Assembly (NCBI GenBank): GCA_003222245.1
Contig: QHVH01000012.1
Span: 62,001-126,000, forward strand
Length of the DNA stretch: 64,000 bases
Direction of reading: 5' to 3'
Source of the DNA: Blastocatellia bacterium AA13
GTDB lineage: Bacteria; Acidobacteriota; Blastocatellia; UBA7656
Each line of letters starts with the position of its first letter. Within the stretch, counting starts at the first letter, position 1. The position numbers and the translations under genes were made by a program. The notes below the pieces were generated by a model. The model was not told where the DNA came from. It saw nothing but the letters and a program-made list of their open reading frames with translations, and made no database searches. Shown here one piece after another: positions 37,979 through 47,207 of this stretch.

Positions 37979-38791
37979 ATGAAGTACGGGCTCATAGCAG
38001 GCAACGGCAGTTTTCCTTTTTATGTACTGGAAGGCGCTCGCCGCCGCGGCGTAGAGATGGCCGTGGCCGCAATCAAAGAAGAAACCGACCCGGCTATTGC
38101 TGAACGTGCTTCGCAAGTTGAATGGGTCGGAGTCGGCCAGCTTGGGAAACTGATTAGTTACTTTAAGCGCGAGAAGATTACACACGTCGTTATGGCGGGA
38201 CAGGTGAAGCATCATCAGATCTTCAGGCTCAACGCGCTTCCTGATCTACGGATGGTTAAGCTTCTCGCTCGGCTCGCGAATAAGAACACCGACAGCTTGA
38301 TTGCAGCAGTGGCGGGCGAGCTTGGCCGCGATGGCATTGCGCTTGTTCCGTCCACCGAGTTTCTCGAACATATGCTTGCGCGGGAAGGCGTGCTGACCAG
38401 GCGATCGCCGACCCGTGACGAGCAATCAGACATAGAATATGGGCTTAGGATTGCGGGAGAGATTGCTCGGCTGGACGTCGGTCAGACCGTCGCCATAAAG
38501 GACCGAGCCGTCGTAGCCGTTGAAGCCATGGAGGGCACCGATGCCGTGATTGCAAGAGCGGGAGAGATTACCAGGGGGCGGCCCTTCGTCGTCATCAAGG
38601 TCGCCAAACCGAATCAGGATATGCGATTCGACGTGCCCGTGATCGGAACCGCAACGATCGAAGCGATGTCACGCGCAGGCGCCGCCGCGATTTCGGTGAC
38701 GTCCGATAAGACCCTGATATTTGAACGAGACGAATTGATCGAGCGCGCAAACGCATGCGACATCAGCGTAGTTGGAACAAGGGATCGTTAG
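37979..38791 (+). CDS. lpxI: UDP-2,3-diacylglucosamine pyrophosphatase LpxI
   Basis: Hydrolyses UDP-2,3-diacylglucosamine to lipid X, the LpxH alternative. About 270 residues with GLIAGNGSFPFYVLEGAR (about 4-21) at the N-terminus, THVVMAGQVKHHQIF (about 60-74), and the C-terminal half with KVAKPNQDMRFDVPVIGTATIEAM. I start at the ATG (37979) that begins MKYGLIAGNG, as in the family; a TTG at 37955 that overlaps the upstream stop (TTGA) would add 8 residues and may couple translation. No lpxB or lpxK follows here, so the pathway is completed elsewhere. Confidence 0.93.
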   Translation: MKYGLIAGNGSFPFYVLEGARRRGVEMAVAAIKEETDPAIAERASQVEWVGVGQLGKLISYFKREKITHVVMAGQVKHHQIFRLNALPDLRMVKLLARLANKNTDSLIAAVAGELGRDGIALVPSTEFLEHMLAREGVLTRRSPTRDEQSDIEYGLRIAGEIARLDVGQTVAIKDRAVVAVEAMEGTDAVIARAGEITRGRPFVVIKVAKPNQDMRFDVPVIGTATIEAMSRAGAAAISVTSDKTLIFERDELIERANACDISVVGTRDR

Positions 38792-38982
38792 GTCGCGGCG
38801 ATCAGTGAAGAGGCAAGGCGCGGAGATGTCGCCATTTGCGGCGCCAGCGGGCTACTGATTGTCCTGGCAATCGCGGAATACAGGTAAGTGAACATTTGCA
38901 AATCCCAACAACTCCCAAGCACTAATATTGTTCACGAGGCCCATATTGATTGTTCTACTCGCGTCCGTTAAGCTGAATAAAA

Positions 38983-39705
38983 ATGAGCAGGCACAATTCA
39001 AACGAGTTTGATCCCGAAAGCGCAATAATAGACGCCGAGTTGCTGGTTAAATATCGAATGATCAATCGTGCGATCGAGGCCTTGGAGCGCGCCATAGACA
39101 ATGCGCCGCGCCACATCGGGCTCCGTGAAAAACTCCGCGAAGTATTGATTGACGTGGGTCGCCGCGACCAAGCTGCTCAACAATGCCTTGCCGTAGCCAG
39201 TCTCCATATCTCGGTAGGCGACATAGAGAAAGCAAACGAGCGTCTGATAGAGGCGAAGAGGCTCGATCCGCGGGTTTCAGTCACCGGACCAATGCGAGAC
39301 ATGCGCCGCGGCGACTTGCATTCGGCTCAGGCAGCCACCCAGTCGCAGGCCGCTCCATCGGGAGCAGGCAAGGTCTTGAGCGGAAGTCTCTCGGACATCA
39401 ACCTCTTCGACATCATTCAGATTCTCGAGAACAGTCGCCTGACCGGGGCGCTGTTGGTCGTCTCTTCCACTTGTGTCGGCTCTATCCACTTTAACAAGGG
39501 GCAGGTAGTCGACAGTAAAGCCGGAGAAGATAGCGGTTCAAAAGCACTCTCGGAAGTCCTGGGCGCCGTCGACGGCGCCTTCGAATTCACAAAATCCGAT
39601 AAAGAATACGAACGAACGATAAAGGCAACAAGCAATACCGCTCTGATCCTGGATATGCTAAGAGAGCGAGACGAAGCGAATCAGGAAATGCGCGCCGTAG
39701 ATTGA
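38983..39705 (+). CDS. TPR-like N-terminus fused to a DUF4388 domain
   Basis: 240 residues. N-terminal helices (about 15-105) with IDAELLVKYRMINRAIEALERAI and HISVGDIEKANERLIEAKRLDP look like two TPR-type units; a short Ala/Gln linker follows; the C-terminal DUF4388 domain (about 132-225) has LSGSLSDINLFDIIQILENSRLTG and SIHFNKGQVVDSKAG. DUF4388 occurs in response-regulator and motility-associated proteins of delta-proteobacteria and Acidobacteriota. No signal peptide. The 191 bp upstream hold no gene. Confidence 0.85.
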   Translation: MSRHNSNEFDPESAIIDAELLVKYRMINRAIEALERAIDNAPRHIGLREKLREVLIDVGRRDQAAQQCLAVASLHISVGDIEKANERLIEAKRLDPRVSVTGPMRDMRRGDLHSAQAATQSQAAPSGAGKVLSGSLSDINLFDIIQILENSRLTGALLVVSSTCVGSIHFNKGQVVDSKAGEDSGSKALSEVLGAVDGAFEFTKSDKEYERTIKATSNTALILDMLRERDEANQEMRAVD

Positions 39706-39787
39706 TAACAGCGGGCAGCCCACCTGTAGCAACATCGTCGTCGCCAAAGTGCGATCCGCATCAAACCTGTCGAGATACTCGAACAGT

Positions 39788-40018
39788 ATGAATACGCGCC
39801 GAAAACGAGATATCAAGTTCGCCGTTTGCATAAGGAATTCGGAGCCTGACTTGGAAATGCGAAAGATATACCAGGTCGTGCCCGACGAAAGCGCGAAGAA
39901 AGAAGGCCACCTGCGGATCATTGATGAGTCAGGTGAAGATTACCTATATCACGCAAACTACTTCGTGTCAGTCGAAGTGCCGAAAGAGTCGGAGCAAGCT
40001 CTGCTACTCGCGTCTTAG
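39788..40018 (+). CDS. Small conserved hypothetical protein
   Basis: 76 residues. MNTRRKRDIKFAVCIRNSE, then LEMRKIYQVVPDESAKKEGHLRIIDESGEDYLYHANYF: an all-beta, soluble, acidic protein resembling small uncharacterised proteins seen in many bacteria. I start at ATG 39788, as the residues before it in the same frame look random. Function unknown. Confidence 0.75.
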   Translation: MNTRRKRDIKFAVCIRNSEPDLEMRKIYQVVPDESAKKEGHLRIIDESGEDYLYHANYFVSVEVPKESEQALLLAS

Positions 40019-40033
40019 CCAAGACTAATGCGC

Positions 40034-40232
40034 TCTCCTTTAGTTCCTTCAGAGTCAACTCAAGCGCTTGGACCAAATTCAGAATGGCGAATGGCCATTG
40101 ACTATCATCGGTCCGTGCTGCGATGGCGTTTTTGACCCCTCGCGCATGAAATTGTGGCTGTTTTGGAGTAAAGAGAGTTTCTGAACGAGCCCCTTCATGT
40201 TGATTAATCTCCGCAGGCAGGTTCCTTGCCAT
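40034..40232 (-). pseudogene. Truncated gene remnant, possibly a HEPN/DUF4145-like protein
   Basis: The minus frame from ATG 40232 reads MARNLPAEINQ, then FHARGVKNAIAAR and WPFAILNLVQALELTLKELK: an ordered N-terminus in the style of HEPN-like proteins (ILxLxQALELxLKxxL). After LKELK the sequence becomes unrelated and stops at 39918, so only about 65 of the usual over 150 residues survive. A direct repeat, GTTCTGTTCCAATG twice in tandem (about 40232-40260), marks its 5' side. I call it a deletion remnant; the match is by eye. Confidence 0.4.
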
Positions 40233-40358
40233 GTTCTGTTCCAATGGTTCTGTTCCAATGCCTCGGCCTACGCCGTTTTTCAACCAGTCGGGCCCGTGGG
40301 TCAAGCTCATCTAAACAGCTCATCGAAACATTGGGTTGGGTGGGTTGGGTATCAAAAC

Positions 40359-40388
40359 TTGACGATCAAAATTAGCGCGTGCTAGCCT
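40359..40388 (+). promoter_or_regulatory. Candidate promoter upstream of gcvT
   Basis: TTGACG (40359-40364), an 18-nt spacer and TAGCCT (40383-40388), 46 bp before the gcvT start. The -10 is poor. No glycine riboswitch core is visible upstream. Confidence 0.4.
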
Positions 40389-40434
40389 GCCAGTTCCGTC
40401 AAAATAGGGCAAAAGTAATCATAGGATAGGTTAA

Positions 40435-41535
40435 ATGCTAAAACGCACGCCGCTATACGAGTCACACGCTTCATTGGGAGCGAGGCTCGTCGATTTCGCG
40501 GGATGGGAGATGCCGGTTCAGTACTCAGGCCCGATAGCCGAGCACCTTGCCGTCCGCGAAGCAGCGGGCTTGTTCGATGTCTCTCACATGGGTGAAGTCG
40601 AAGTGGTCGGCGAGGGCGCTCTGGAGCTTCTACAGAACCTGACCACCAACGACGTCTCAAAGCTGGCGGACAATCAGGTGCAGTACTCCGCTCTCACGAA
40701 TCCGCAAGGCGGAGTGATTGACGATCTGCTCGTTTATCGAATCAACGCGACGCATTTTCTCCTCGTAGTGAACGCCGGCAACTCGGACGGCGATTACGAC
40801 TGGATAAAAGACCACGCCGATAAAGCCGGCGTGACCGCTTACAATCTGAGCTCAGCATATGCGCTTCTCGCGCTGCAAGGACCTCGATCCGAGGAGATAC
40901 TCCAAGGCCTCTCGGATCACATGCTCGACCGCATACCCTACTACTGGTCGCAACGCGTTCATATCGACGGCGTCGATACGCGGGTCTCGCGAACGGGATA
41001 CACCGGCGAAGACGGCTTCGAAATTCTATGCAGTCCGGAAAACGCACGGCACTTGTGGAATCGACTGCTAATCACCGGGCGTGATCTCGGCCTGCTGCCC
41101 TGCGGACTCGCGGCGCGCAATACGTTGCGGCTCGAAGCGGCTTTTAGGCTCTGGGGGCATGATATGGATGAGAGTACGACGCCGCTGGAAGCCGGTCTCG
41201 GCTGGATCGTAAAGCTCCAAAAAGGAAACTTCATCGGCGGTGATGTGCTCGCCGGGCAGAAGGCCAAAGGGCTCAGCCGTAAGCTCGTTGGATTCGAAAT
41301 GCAGGATCGCGCTCCGGCCCGCGACGGTTATAAAGTCAAGATTGGCGGAGTCGAAATAGGCTCGGTCGCTTCCGGAAGCCCGGCTCCGTATTTGAAGAAG
41401 AACATAGGCCTCGTCTATTTGCCAATCGAGCACACCGCGATCGGCACGGAATTGGCCATTGATATTCGGGGCCGAGACGTCCCGGCCCGCATTGTGGAGA
41501 CGCCCTTTTATACTCGAAAGAAGAAGTTCGACTAA
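40435..41535 (+). CDS. gcvT: Glycine cleavage system T-protein (aminomethyltransferase)
   Basis: Transfers the methylene group from H-protein to tetrahydrofolate, releasing ammonia. 366 residues: N-terminal LYESHASLGARLVDFAGWEMPVQY (about 6-29), DVSHMGEVEV (about 50-59), GRTGYTGEDGFEI near 185-200, and barrel domain VGFEMQDRAPARDGYKV. First gene of gcvT-gcvH-gcvPA-gcvPB. AGGATAGG upstream of the ATG. Confidence 0.97.
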   Translation: MLKRTPLYESHASLGARLVDFAGWEMPVQYSGPIAEHLAVREAAGLFDVSHMGEVEVVGEGALELLQNLTTNDVSKLADNQVQYSALTNPQGGVIDDLLVYRINATHFLLVVNAGNSDGDYDWIKDHADKAGVTAYNLSSAYALLALQGPRSEEILQGLSDHMLDRIPYYWSQRVHIDGVDTRVSRTGYTGEDGFEILCSPENARHLWNRLLITGRDLGLLPCGLAARNTLRLEAAFRLWGHDMDESTTPLEAGLGWIVKLQKGNFIGGDVLAGQKAKGLSRKLVGFEMQDRAPARDGYKVKIGGVEIGSVASGSPAPYLKKNIGLVYLPIEHTAIGTELAIDIRGRDVPARIVETPFYTRKKKFD

Positions 41536-41626
41536 AGGGCGTGGTCGAAACAATATATAAGCTGATGATCGCCCAATCTTCAGTCCACAAAACAATCAAA
41601 TCTTTACGCTACGGAGAGAAAACAAA

Positions 41627-42022
41627 ATGGCAAACACTCCTGAGGACCTAAGTTACACGAAGGATCATGAGTGGTTACGTGTCAAAGGAAAATCGGCAAC
41701 CGTTGGAATAACCGACCACGCCCAGAAACAACTGGGCGATGTGGTTTATGTCGAGCTGCCCAAGATCGGAGATCGGTTTGAAACCTCCGAGCCGTTCGGG
41801 TCCGTCGAAAGCGTGAAAGCAGTAAGCGAGATCTACATGCCGGTAACCGGCACGGTGGTCGAGGTCAACGAGAGCCTGAACGATTCGCCCGAACAGGTTA
41901 ACGAGGATCCTTATACGGACGGCTGGATGATAGTAATCGACATGGAAAACCCGGCGCAGGTCGATGCTCTTCTATCCGCCGCCGAGTACGAAGACTATTT
42001 GAAGGAAGAAGCCTCGGAGTAA
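41627..42022 (+). CDS. gcvH: Glycine cleavage system H-protein
   Basis: 131-residue lipoyl carrier. Lipoylated Lys in GSVESVKAVSEI (about 65), with the flanking GVVE-type strand VTGTVVEVNE. MANTPEDLSYTKDHEWL start, well-placed GGAGAG. 91 bp after gcvT, 7 bp before gcvPA. Confidence 0.97.
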   Translation: MANTPEDLSYTKDHEWLRVKGKSATVGITDHAQKQLGDVVYVELPKIGDRFETSEPFGSVESVKAVSEIYMPVTGTVVEVNESLNDSPEQVNEDPYTDGWMIVIDMENPAQVDALLSAAEYEDYLKEEASE

Positions 42023-42029
42023 CAGCGGA

Positions 42030-43361
42030 ATGAGATATATCCCAAACTCGCCGGACGAGAGGCGCTCCATGCTCGAAGAGATCGGCTGCGCCCGCATCGA
42101 GGATCTCTTCGAACAGATTCCCGCGAGCCTGAGGCTCAACGAGCCTATCGGCATAGGACATCCGGTAAGCGAACCCGACCTGCTGGCTTTCTTTCACGAA
42201 CTCGGGGCCAAAAACGCTTCGGGATACCAGTCGTTTCTGGGCGCCGGAGCCTATTCCCACTACACGCCGGTCATCACCGATTCGTTGATTTCGCGCTCGG
42301 AATTCTTTACGGCCTACACACCGTATCAGCCCGAAGTAAGCCAGGGAACCCTGCAATACATCTTCGAATTTCAGACCCTTATATGCCAGTTGACCGGAAT
42401 GGATGTGGCCAACGCATCGTTGTATGACGGGTCTACTGGGGTCGCCGAAGCCGTCCTGATGGCTGACCGCGTAACTCGCAGGCGCAAGTTCATCATAGCG
42501 GACACCGTTCATCCTCAATACCGCGAAGTGATTTCCGCATACACGAAAAACCTGGGTATTGAGATCGAATACGCGAAGTACAGCGAGACGGGGGCCGTTG
42601 ATATCAATTCACTGAGAATCGATAAGGAGACCGCGGCGGTCGTCGTCCAATCACCTAATTTCTTGGGATGCATCGAGGACGTCTCGGCGCTTTCGGATGC
42701 GGCGCACCAATCAGGCGCTCTTCTGATCGTGGTTGCGAGTGAGCCGATGAGCCTGGGTCTTCTGAAACCTCCCGGGCAATGCGGCGCCGATATCTTCGTC
42801 GCCGAGGGGCAGTCCTTTGGAATACCGCTCGGATTCGGCGGCCCATATCTGGGATTGTTCGCTACGGTCGAGAAGTATATGCGGCAGATGCCCGGCAGAC
42901 TCGTCGGAGAGGCGTACGATACCGAAGGCAGACGCGGCTATGTGCTGACCCTGTCAACTCGCGAACAGCACATTCGACGCGAGAAGGCTACGTCAAACAT
43001 ATGCACAAACCAGGGCCTCTGCGCGCTGATGGCGACGATTTACCTGGCCACGATGGGCCGGCGCGGTATTCAAGAGGTCGCGCGGCAGAACGTACAGAAA
43101 GCCCATTATGCCGCCTCGCGTATTTCTGGATTGCCCGGGTTCGAGCTCCGGTTCAAGGCGCCCTTCTTCAACGAGTTCGTGATCAAAGCTCCCAAGAGCA
43201 TCGACGGTGTGCTGCAAGCGCTGCTCCAAAAGAGAATGATCGGGGGGCTGCCTCTCGATCGTTACTATCCCGAGCTTTCAGACTCGATGCTGGTTTGTGT
43301 TACGGAGACGGCTCGTCGGGCCGCAATCGATCAACTGGTCTCCGGGCTCTCAGAGACTTGA
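42030..43361 (+). CDS. gcvPA: Glycine dehydrogenase (decarboxylating) subunit 1
   Basis: 443-residue N-terminal half of split P-protein (PLP fold without its own Schiff-base lysine). MRYIPNSPDERRSMLEEIG, FLGAGAYSHYTPVI and SEFFTAYTPYQPEVSQGTLQYIFEFQT are the usual signatures, with PHxxG-type loop GIPLGFGGPYLG about 275-286. Two-subunit P-protein is the form found in Thermus, Bacillus and many deep-branching bacteria. Confidence 0.96.
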   Translation: MRYIPNSPDERRSMLEEIGCARIEDLFEQIPASLRLNEPIGIGHPVSEPDLLAFFHELGAKNASGYQSFLGAGAYSHYTPVITDSLISRSEFFTAYTPYQPEVSQGTLQYIFEFQTLICQLTGMDVANASLYDGSTGVAEAVLMADRVTRRRKFIIADTVHPQYREVISAYTKNLGIEIEYAKYSETGAVDINSLRIDKETAAVVVQSPNFLGCIEDVSALSDAAHQSGALLIVVASEPMSLGLLKPPGQCGADIFVAEGQSFGIPLGFGGPYLGLFATVEKYMRQMPGRLVGEAYDTEGRRGYVLTLSTREQHIRREKATSNICTNQGLCALMATIYLATMGRRGIQEVARQNVQKAHYAASRISGLPGFELRFKAPFFNEFVIKAPKSIDGVLQALLQKRMIGGLPLDRYYPELSDSMLVCVTETARRAAIDQLVSGLSET

Positions 43362-43407
43362 TAACCGGCAGCCGATCGCGGAAGTCGGTCAATGTGCCAT
43401 TAATCAA

Positions 43408-44946
43408 ATGAGCGAAAAGAAAAGCAGGATCAAGAAGGCGACGACGCATGTAACCCAGAATGAGGGGTTGCTCTTCGAAATATCTCGCCAGGGTCGGGCC
43501 GGCTATTCCATTCCCCAGCTCGACGTGCCCGAGCTGCCGCCGGAGGAGCTAATCGACCGGAGCTTTCTGCGTACAGACGACCTGCAGGGACTCCCCGAGC
43601 TCTCCGAAGTAGACGTGGTTCGGCATTTCACCAGGCTCTCTACCTGGAACTACGGAGTCGATACGGGAATGTATCCGTTGGGCTCCTGCACAATGAAACA
43701 CAATCCGAGAATCAATGAGAAGGTAGCGAGAATCGACGGCTTCGCGAACCTTCATCCCTTGACGCCCGTCGATCTGGCTCAAGGCGCGCTCGAGGTAATC
43801 GTACGGCTTGAAGAATGTCTGGCGAAGATAACCGGATTGCACGCGGTGACGCTTCAGCCCGCGGCCGGGGCTCACGGCGAAATGACGGGTATGATGATGA
43901 TCCGCGCCGCGCTTAGCGAACGCGGAAATCCTCGCAAGAAGGTGCTGATACCGGATTCGGCGCATGGCACGAATCCGGCTTCTGCAGTCATTTGCGGCTA
44001 CACCGTGGAAACCGTTCCATCCAACTCCGAAGGTCTTACCGACCTTGAAGCGCTCAAACGCGAGATGAACGCTGATGTCGCCGCGCTGATGCTCACGAAT
44101 CCGAATACTCTCGGAAAATTCGAACGTAACATAGAAGAAATATGCAGGATCGTCCACGACGCCGGCGGCTTTGTCTATATGGACGGCGCGAATATGAACG
44201 CGCTCGTAGGAGTAATGAAACCGGCGGCCAGCGGCATCGACGTTATGCATATGAATCTTCACAAGACATTCTCAACACCGCACGGCGGCGGCGGCCCAGG
44301 CGCGGGACCTGTGGCGGTAACAAAAGAACTCGAGCCTTACCTTCCATATCCTCGAATCGTGCGAGCCGGCGACAGGTTCTCGACAAATTTCGATCGGCCG
44401 AAGTCCATCGGCCGCGTGCGCGCTAACTTCGGCAACTATGGCATGCTGACCCGCGCGCTGTCTTACATTCTCACGTTCGGCGACGAGGGGCTGCTCGAGA
44501 TGACGCAGACGGCTGTCCTCAATGCGAACTACATCGCGGACAAACTCAAGGATACATACGAGATTCCGTATGCGGGCCGTGTGATGCACGAAGTCGTCTT
44601 CTCGGATAAGTGGCAGACGCCGCACGGCGTGAAGAATTCGGATATATCGAAGAGACTGATTGATTACGGATTCTATCCCCCTACAATGTCGTTCCCGCTC
44701 ATCGTGCACGGAGCAATGATGGTCGAGCCGACCGAAGGCGAGGGAAGAACAGAGCTGGATCTTTTCATTGACGCGATGAAATCGATCAATGCTGAAGCGA
44801 TCGAAGAACCTGAGACCCTCCGCCACGCTCCTCACTCCACGAAAGTTGGGCGCTTGGATGAGACCGCTGCGGCGCGAAAGCCCGTCCTGCGATGGCGTTC
44901 TGCTGAAGAGTCCGAAGCCCAACGAGCCGACAAGAATACTCGATGA
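43408..44946 (+). CDS. gcvPB: Glycine dehydrogenase (decarboxylating) subunit 2
   Basis: 512-residue catalytic half carrying the PLP lysine in HMNLHKTFSTPHGGGGPG (about 284-301). Also WNYGVDTGMYPLGSCTMKHNPR (about 79-100, split at the start of the domain) and LQPAAGAHGEMTG. I use ATG 43408 (MSEKKSRIKK); the frame is open further upstream but overlaps gcvPA and does not look conserved. No clear ribosome binding site. The tail is charged. Confidence 0.94.
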   Translation: MSEKKSRIKKATTHVTQNEGLLFEISRQGRAGYSIPQLDVPELPPEELIDRSFLRTDDLQGLPELSEVDVVRHFTRLSTWNYGVDTGMYPLGSCTMKHNPRINEKVARIDGFANLHPLTPVDLAQGALEVIVRLEECLAKITGLHAVTLQPAAGAHGEMTGMMMIRAALSERGNPRKKVLIPDSAHGTNPASAVICGYTVETVPSNSEGLTDLEALKREMNADVAALMLTNPNTLGKFERNIEEICRIVHDAGGFVYMDGANMNALVGVMKPAASGIDVMHMNLHKTFSTPHGGGGPGAGPVAVTKELEPYLPYPRIVRAGDRFSTNFDRPKSIGRVRANFGNYGMLTRALSYILTFGDEGLLEMTQTAVLNANYIADKLKDTYEIPYAGRVMHEVVFSDKWQTPHGVKNSDISKRLIDYGFYPPTMSFPLIVHGAMMVEPTEGEGRTELDLFIDAMKSINAEAIEEPETLRHAPHSTKVGRLDETAAARKPVLRWRSAEESEAQRADKNTR

Positions 44947-44963
44947 CTCATCAGGCAGCTTTG

Positions 44964-44990
44964 AACCGCGCAGGCATACTCAGCGCGGTT
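44964..44990 (+). terminator. Hairpin after the glycine cleavage operon
   Basis: 8-bp perfect stem AACCGCGC (44964-44971)/GCGCGGTT (44983-44990), 11-nt loop, no T-tract. May be a transcript end or processing site. Confidence 0.4.
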
Positions 44991-45069
44991 ATGGGCAGCG
45001 CCCGCCATATTGCGAGTCGAAGCGGCGCTGACGAGTCAGCGAGAGGCGACTTGCCCAGAGGTGACGCGC

Positions 45070-45477
45070 ATGGACGATGAGGTTCGGCTGCGCACGCGTG
45101 ACGAGTTGCTCCGAAGCGAAGAAGTTCGCGAGATGATCGCGATGCGCGCGTATGAGATATTCGAGAACCGCGGACGCGAGCCGGGACACGAAGCAAGCGA
45201 CTGGCTTCAAGCAGAGAATGAAATAATCACACTGCTGATCGAAGAGCAGGATCGATTCGCACAGGCCCAGACGAGGATGCTCGCGGCGCCCGAGCCAGGT
45301 CCCAGTTCTCAAAAGATCCAGAATACTCCTGAGCCCAGCGCGGAAGCCGCGGGAAAGAAGAAAGCATCCGACGGGCAAAAGAAATCCAAGACCGAGGACG
45401 AAAAGAAAGCCGCCAAAAAAGGCGACTTGAAATCAAAGGGCGGGAAATCCGCCGTCCCAAAGAAAAAGAAAAAGTAA
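45070..45477 (+). CDS. DUF2934 domain protein with lysine-rich tail
   Basis: 135 residues: DUF2934 core IAMRAYEIFENRGREPGHEASDWLQAENEI (about 24-53, quoted in short motifs RAYEIFENRG and DWLQAENEI), then a linker and a Lys/Glu tail ending in KKKKK. DUF2934 proteins are common in Acidobacteriota and rhizobia; function unknown, nucleic acid binding through the tail is conceivable. Start: ATG 45070 with GAGGTGA upstream. Converges on the VWFA gene with 13 bp between. Confidence 0.85.
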   Translation: MDDEVRLRTRDELLRSEEVREMIAMRAYEIFENRGREPGHEASDWLQAENEIITLLIEEQDRFAQAQTRMLAAPEPGPSSQKIQNTPEPSAEAAGKKKASDGQKKSKTEDEKKAAKKGDLKSKGGKSAVPKKKKK

Positions 45478-45490
45478 AGACGCCGTCGAA

Positions 45491-46525
45491 TTATTCGCGC
45501 GGCTTCGGAGCATAATAGCCCTCGCGGGCTCGAGCCGTGTAGCCGGCCCTCGTGAGATAGACGCCAACGCGGCGAAATTTTCCGTCTCTCTCTTCGTTCT
45601 TCGGTATGTATGTAATGATGTACTGATTTTTAAGCTCGTGAGCGACACGGGCATAAACATCGTTCAGATCTTCGTCCTTTAGCGGCGAAAAAATTCTCCC
45701 GCCGGTCCGATTGCTGATGTCGGTCATCAATTGTTCGGCGTGCTCCAGCTCGTTAGCGATCGCGTCAGCTTGCCTGCCCGTTCCAAAGACACGGCCCACG
45801 CCTCCGCGGTACGGTTTCAATCCGGCGATCATCGCCTGAACCTTGCTCACCACGTATACCATTGTTCCCGAGCGAAGAGCCGCGGCGACGCATTGGTCAT
45901 AGGTTACCTTACTTGAGGTGTCGTCTCCGTCGGTCAAGATGATGATCGCTTTTCTTCCTTCAACCTTGGCCATCTGCTCTTCAGCGGTCAGATAAACGGC
46001 GTCATACAGCGCGGTGTTCCCGCCGCTTCTTGGTATCGCCCCCGGTTTGAAACGCCAGGATATAGAGTGCTTGAGATCGTCATGATTCGAGGTCCAGTCC
46101 TGAAGCAGCTCCACTTTGGAATGAAACTCCAGAACCGATACTTTGTCTTCCGGCCCGAGTTGCTCGACGAAATGACTGGCCGCCTTTGCGATCGATGACA
46201 ATTCGGTAATTACCGAGCCCGAGGCGTCAAGCAACAATGCTACGTTCACGGGCACGCTGCTTACCGCGAAGCTGGCGATGTCCTGCCTCGTGTTGTCTTC
46301 CGACAGGATGAACTCATTTTTGTTGAGGTCGGTTGCCTGACGGTTATACGGATCGATTACCGTCACGTTGAGAAGTACCTCTTCGGCTCGAAGTTGAAGA
46401 GTGTCTCCCTTGCCTTGCTGACCCGCGGAAGGCAATCGCCTTCCACTCTGGGCGCGGACAACTCCGAACAGTGCTGCCGCCGCAAGGATGATCGAGGCGC
46501 AGGATAAAACAGCAACTTTGCGCAT
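45491..46525 (-). CDS. Exported VWFA-domain protein, Acidobacteria-type
   Basis: 344 residues: signal peptide about 1-25, then VWFA domain about 90-270 with MIDAS motif LLDASGSV (about 97-104), GNTALYDAV and ILTDGDDTSS. The architecture matches a VWFA-related family described from Acidobacteriota that starts with a small beta domain (VLLNVTVIDPYNR). Periplasmic or secreted; likely a metal-dependent adhesion or scaffolding role, not established. It is the best single taxon marker in this window. Confidence 0.88.
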   Translation of the reverse strand: MRKVAVLSCASIILAAAALFGVVRAQSGRRLPSAGQQGKGDTLQLRAEEVLLNVTVIDPYNRQATDLNKNEFILSEDNTRQDIASFAVSSVPVNVALLLDASGSVITELSSIAKAASHFVEQLGPEDKVSVLEFHSKVELLQDWTSNHDDLKHSISWRFKPGAIPRSGGNTALYDAVYLTAEEQMAKVEGRKAIIILTDGDDTSSKVTYDQCVAAALRSGTMVYVVSKVQAMIAGLKPYRGGVGRVFGTGRQADAIANELEHAEQLMTDISNRTGGRIFSPLKDEDLNDVYARVAHELKNQYIITYIPKNEERDGKFRRVGVYLTRAGYTARAREGYYAPKPRE

Positions 46526-46682
46526 GATGATGTAAGGATTCCGAGTAAGTATAAGGGCCTCACTGTGCGGCCAGCAACCGTCAGCGGTGTAGAAGAAATC
46601 GGTGTGGAGTTAAAGGGCCGTTCTTGTTGCCGCTGATATTAATGTAGGAACGGTCTTGCAAGCGGCCGCCCTACTTTTCCGA

Positions 46683-46871
46683 CTACTGAGCGAGGATGCA
46701 CCGGCACTCTTTGAAGCTGAATACACCGCCTTGTTGTCTGCAGGCAGTGAGAGTCTGTTGACTGGTATTGCATGGAATCACGCCGTCGGCGGAAGCACGG
46801 CTATGCGCGGATATCGCCGGCAATACCAGGCCGAACGTCGCGACAAGTGTGACTATCAGAATCTTCTTCAT
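46683..46871 (-). CDS. Very small secreted cysteine-containing protein
   Basis: 62-residue ORF with a strong AAGGAGAG 4 nt before ATG 46871. Signal peptide about 1-24 (ILIVTLVATFGLVLPAISA), mature part of about 35 residues with four Cys: IPCNTSQ, LTACRQQ, ECRC. It may form two disulphides. Not homologous to a family I recognise. The mature peptide could be a toxin, pheromone-like peptide or metal ligand; none is supported beyond its shape. Confidence 0.7.
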   Translation of the reverse strand: MKKILIVTLVATFGLVLPAISAHSRASADGVIPCNTSQQTLTACRQQGGVFSFKECRCILAQ

Positions 46872-47207
46872 TGTGCTCTCCTTCTTGTTCGTTTGTTGTT
46901 GAAATATGCACGAGATTCGCGGCATGGATACACAGGACATTTGATACCGCGAAACTCGACTGAAGCCGTGTTCTAATCTAGCTCTCTGTGTGCGAAGTGT
47001 AAAGAGGCCCTATTTGGAAGGATGTGCTCAAAATGTGCGTATGTAGGAGTCCGTCCGGATTGCCGCTGAATTCGGCGAATCACGCGGAGATCTGACCTGC
47101 CATAAACAGGACCCCGAAGACTCGGTCAGCTTTCTCTGGCTCAGCGCGTCTGCTTTGCTGCAATATGTCTTGCGAAATTCAGGATTGGCCCCCAACAGGA
47201 GAAAATA
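46872..47207. other. Intergenic region between the small secreted gene and the YbjQ-like gene
   Basis: 336 bp. No gene recognised on either strand; an AGGAGA ribosome binding site at the right end serves the YbjQ-like gene. A promoter for the leftward small gene is expected here but not clear. Confidence 0.6.

Noticed and set aside
40233-40434. Glycine riboswitch upstream of gcvT
   Set aside because: No paired GGAGAG-type glycine aptamer core was seen on the plus strand.
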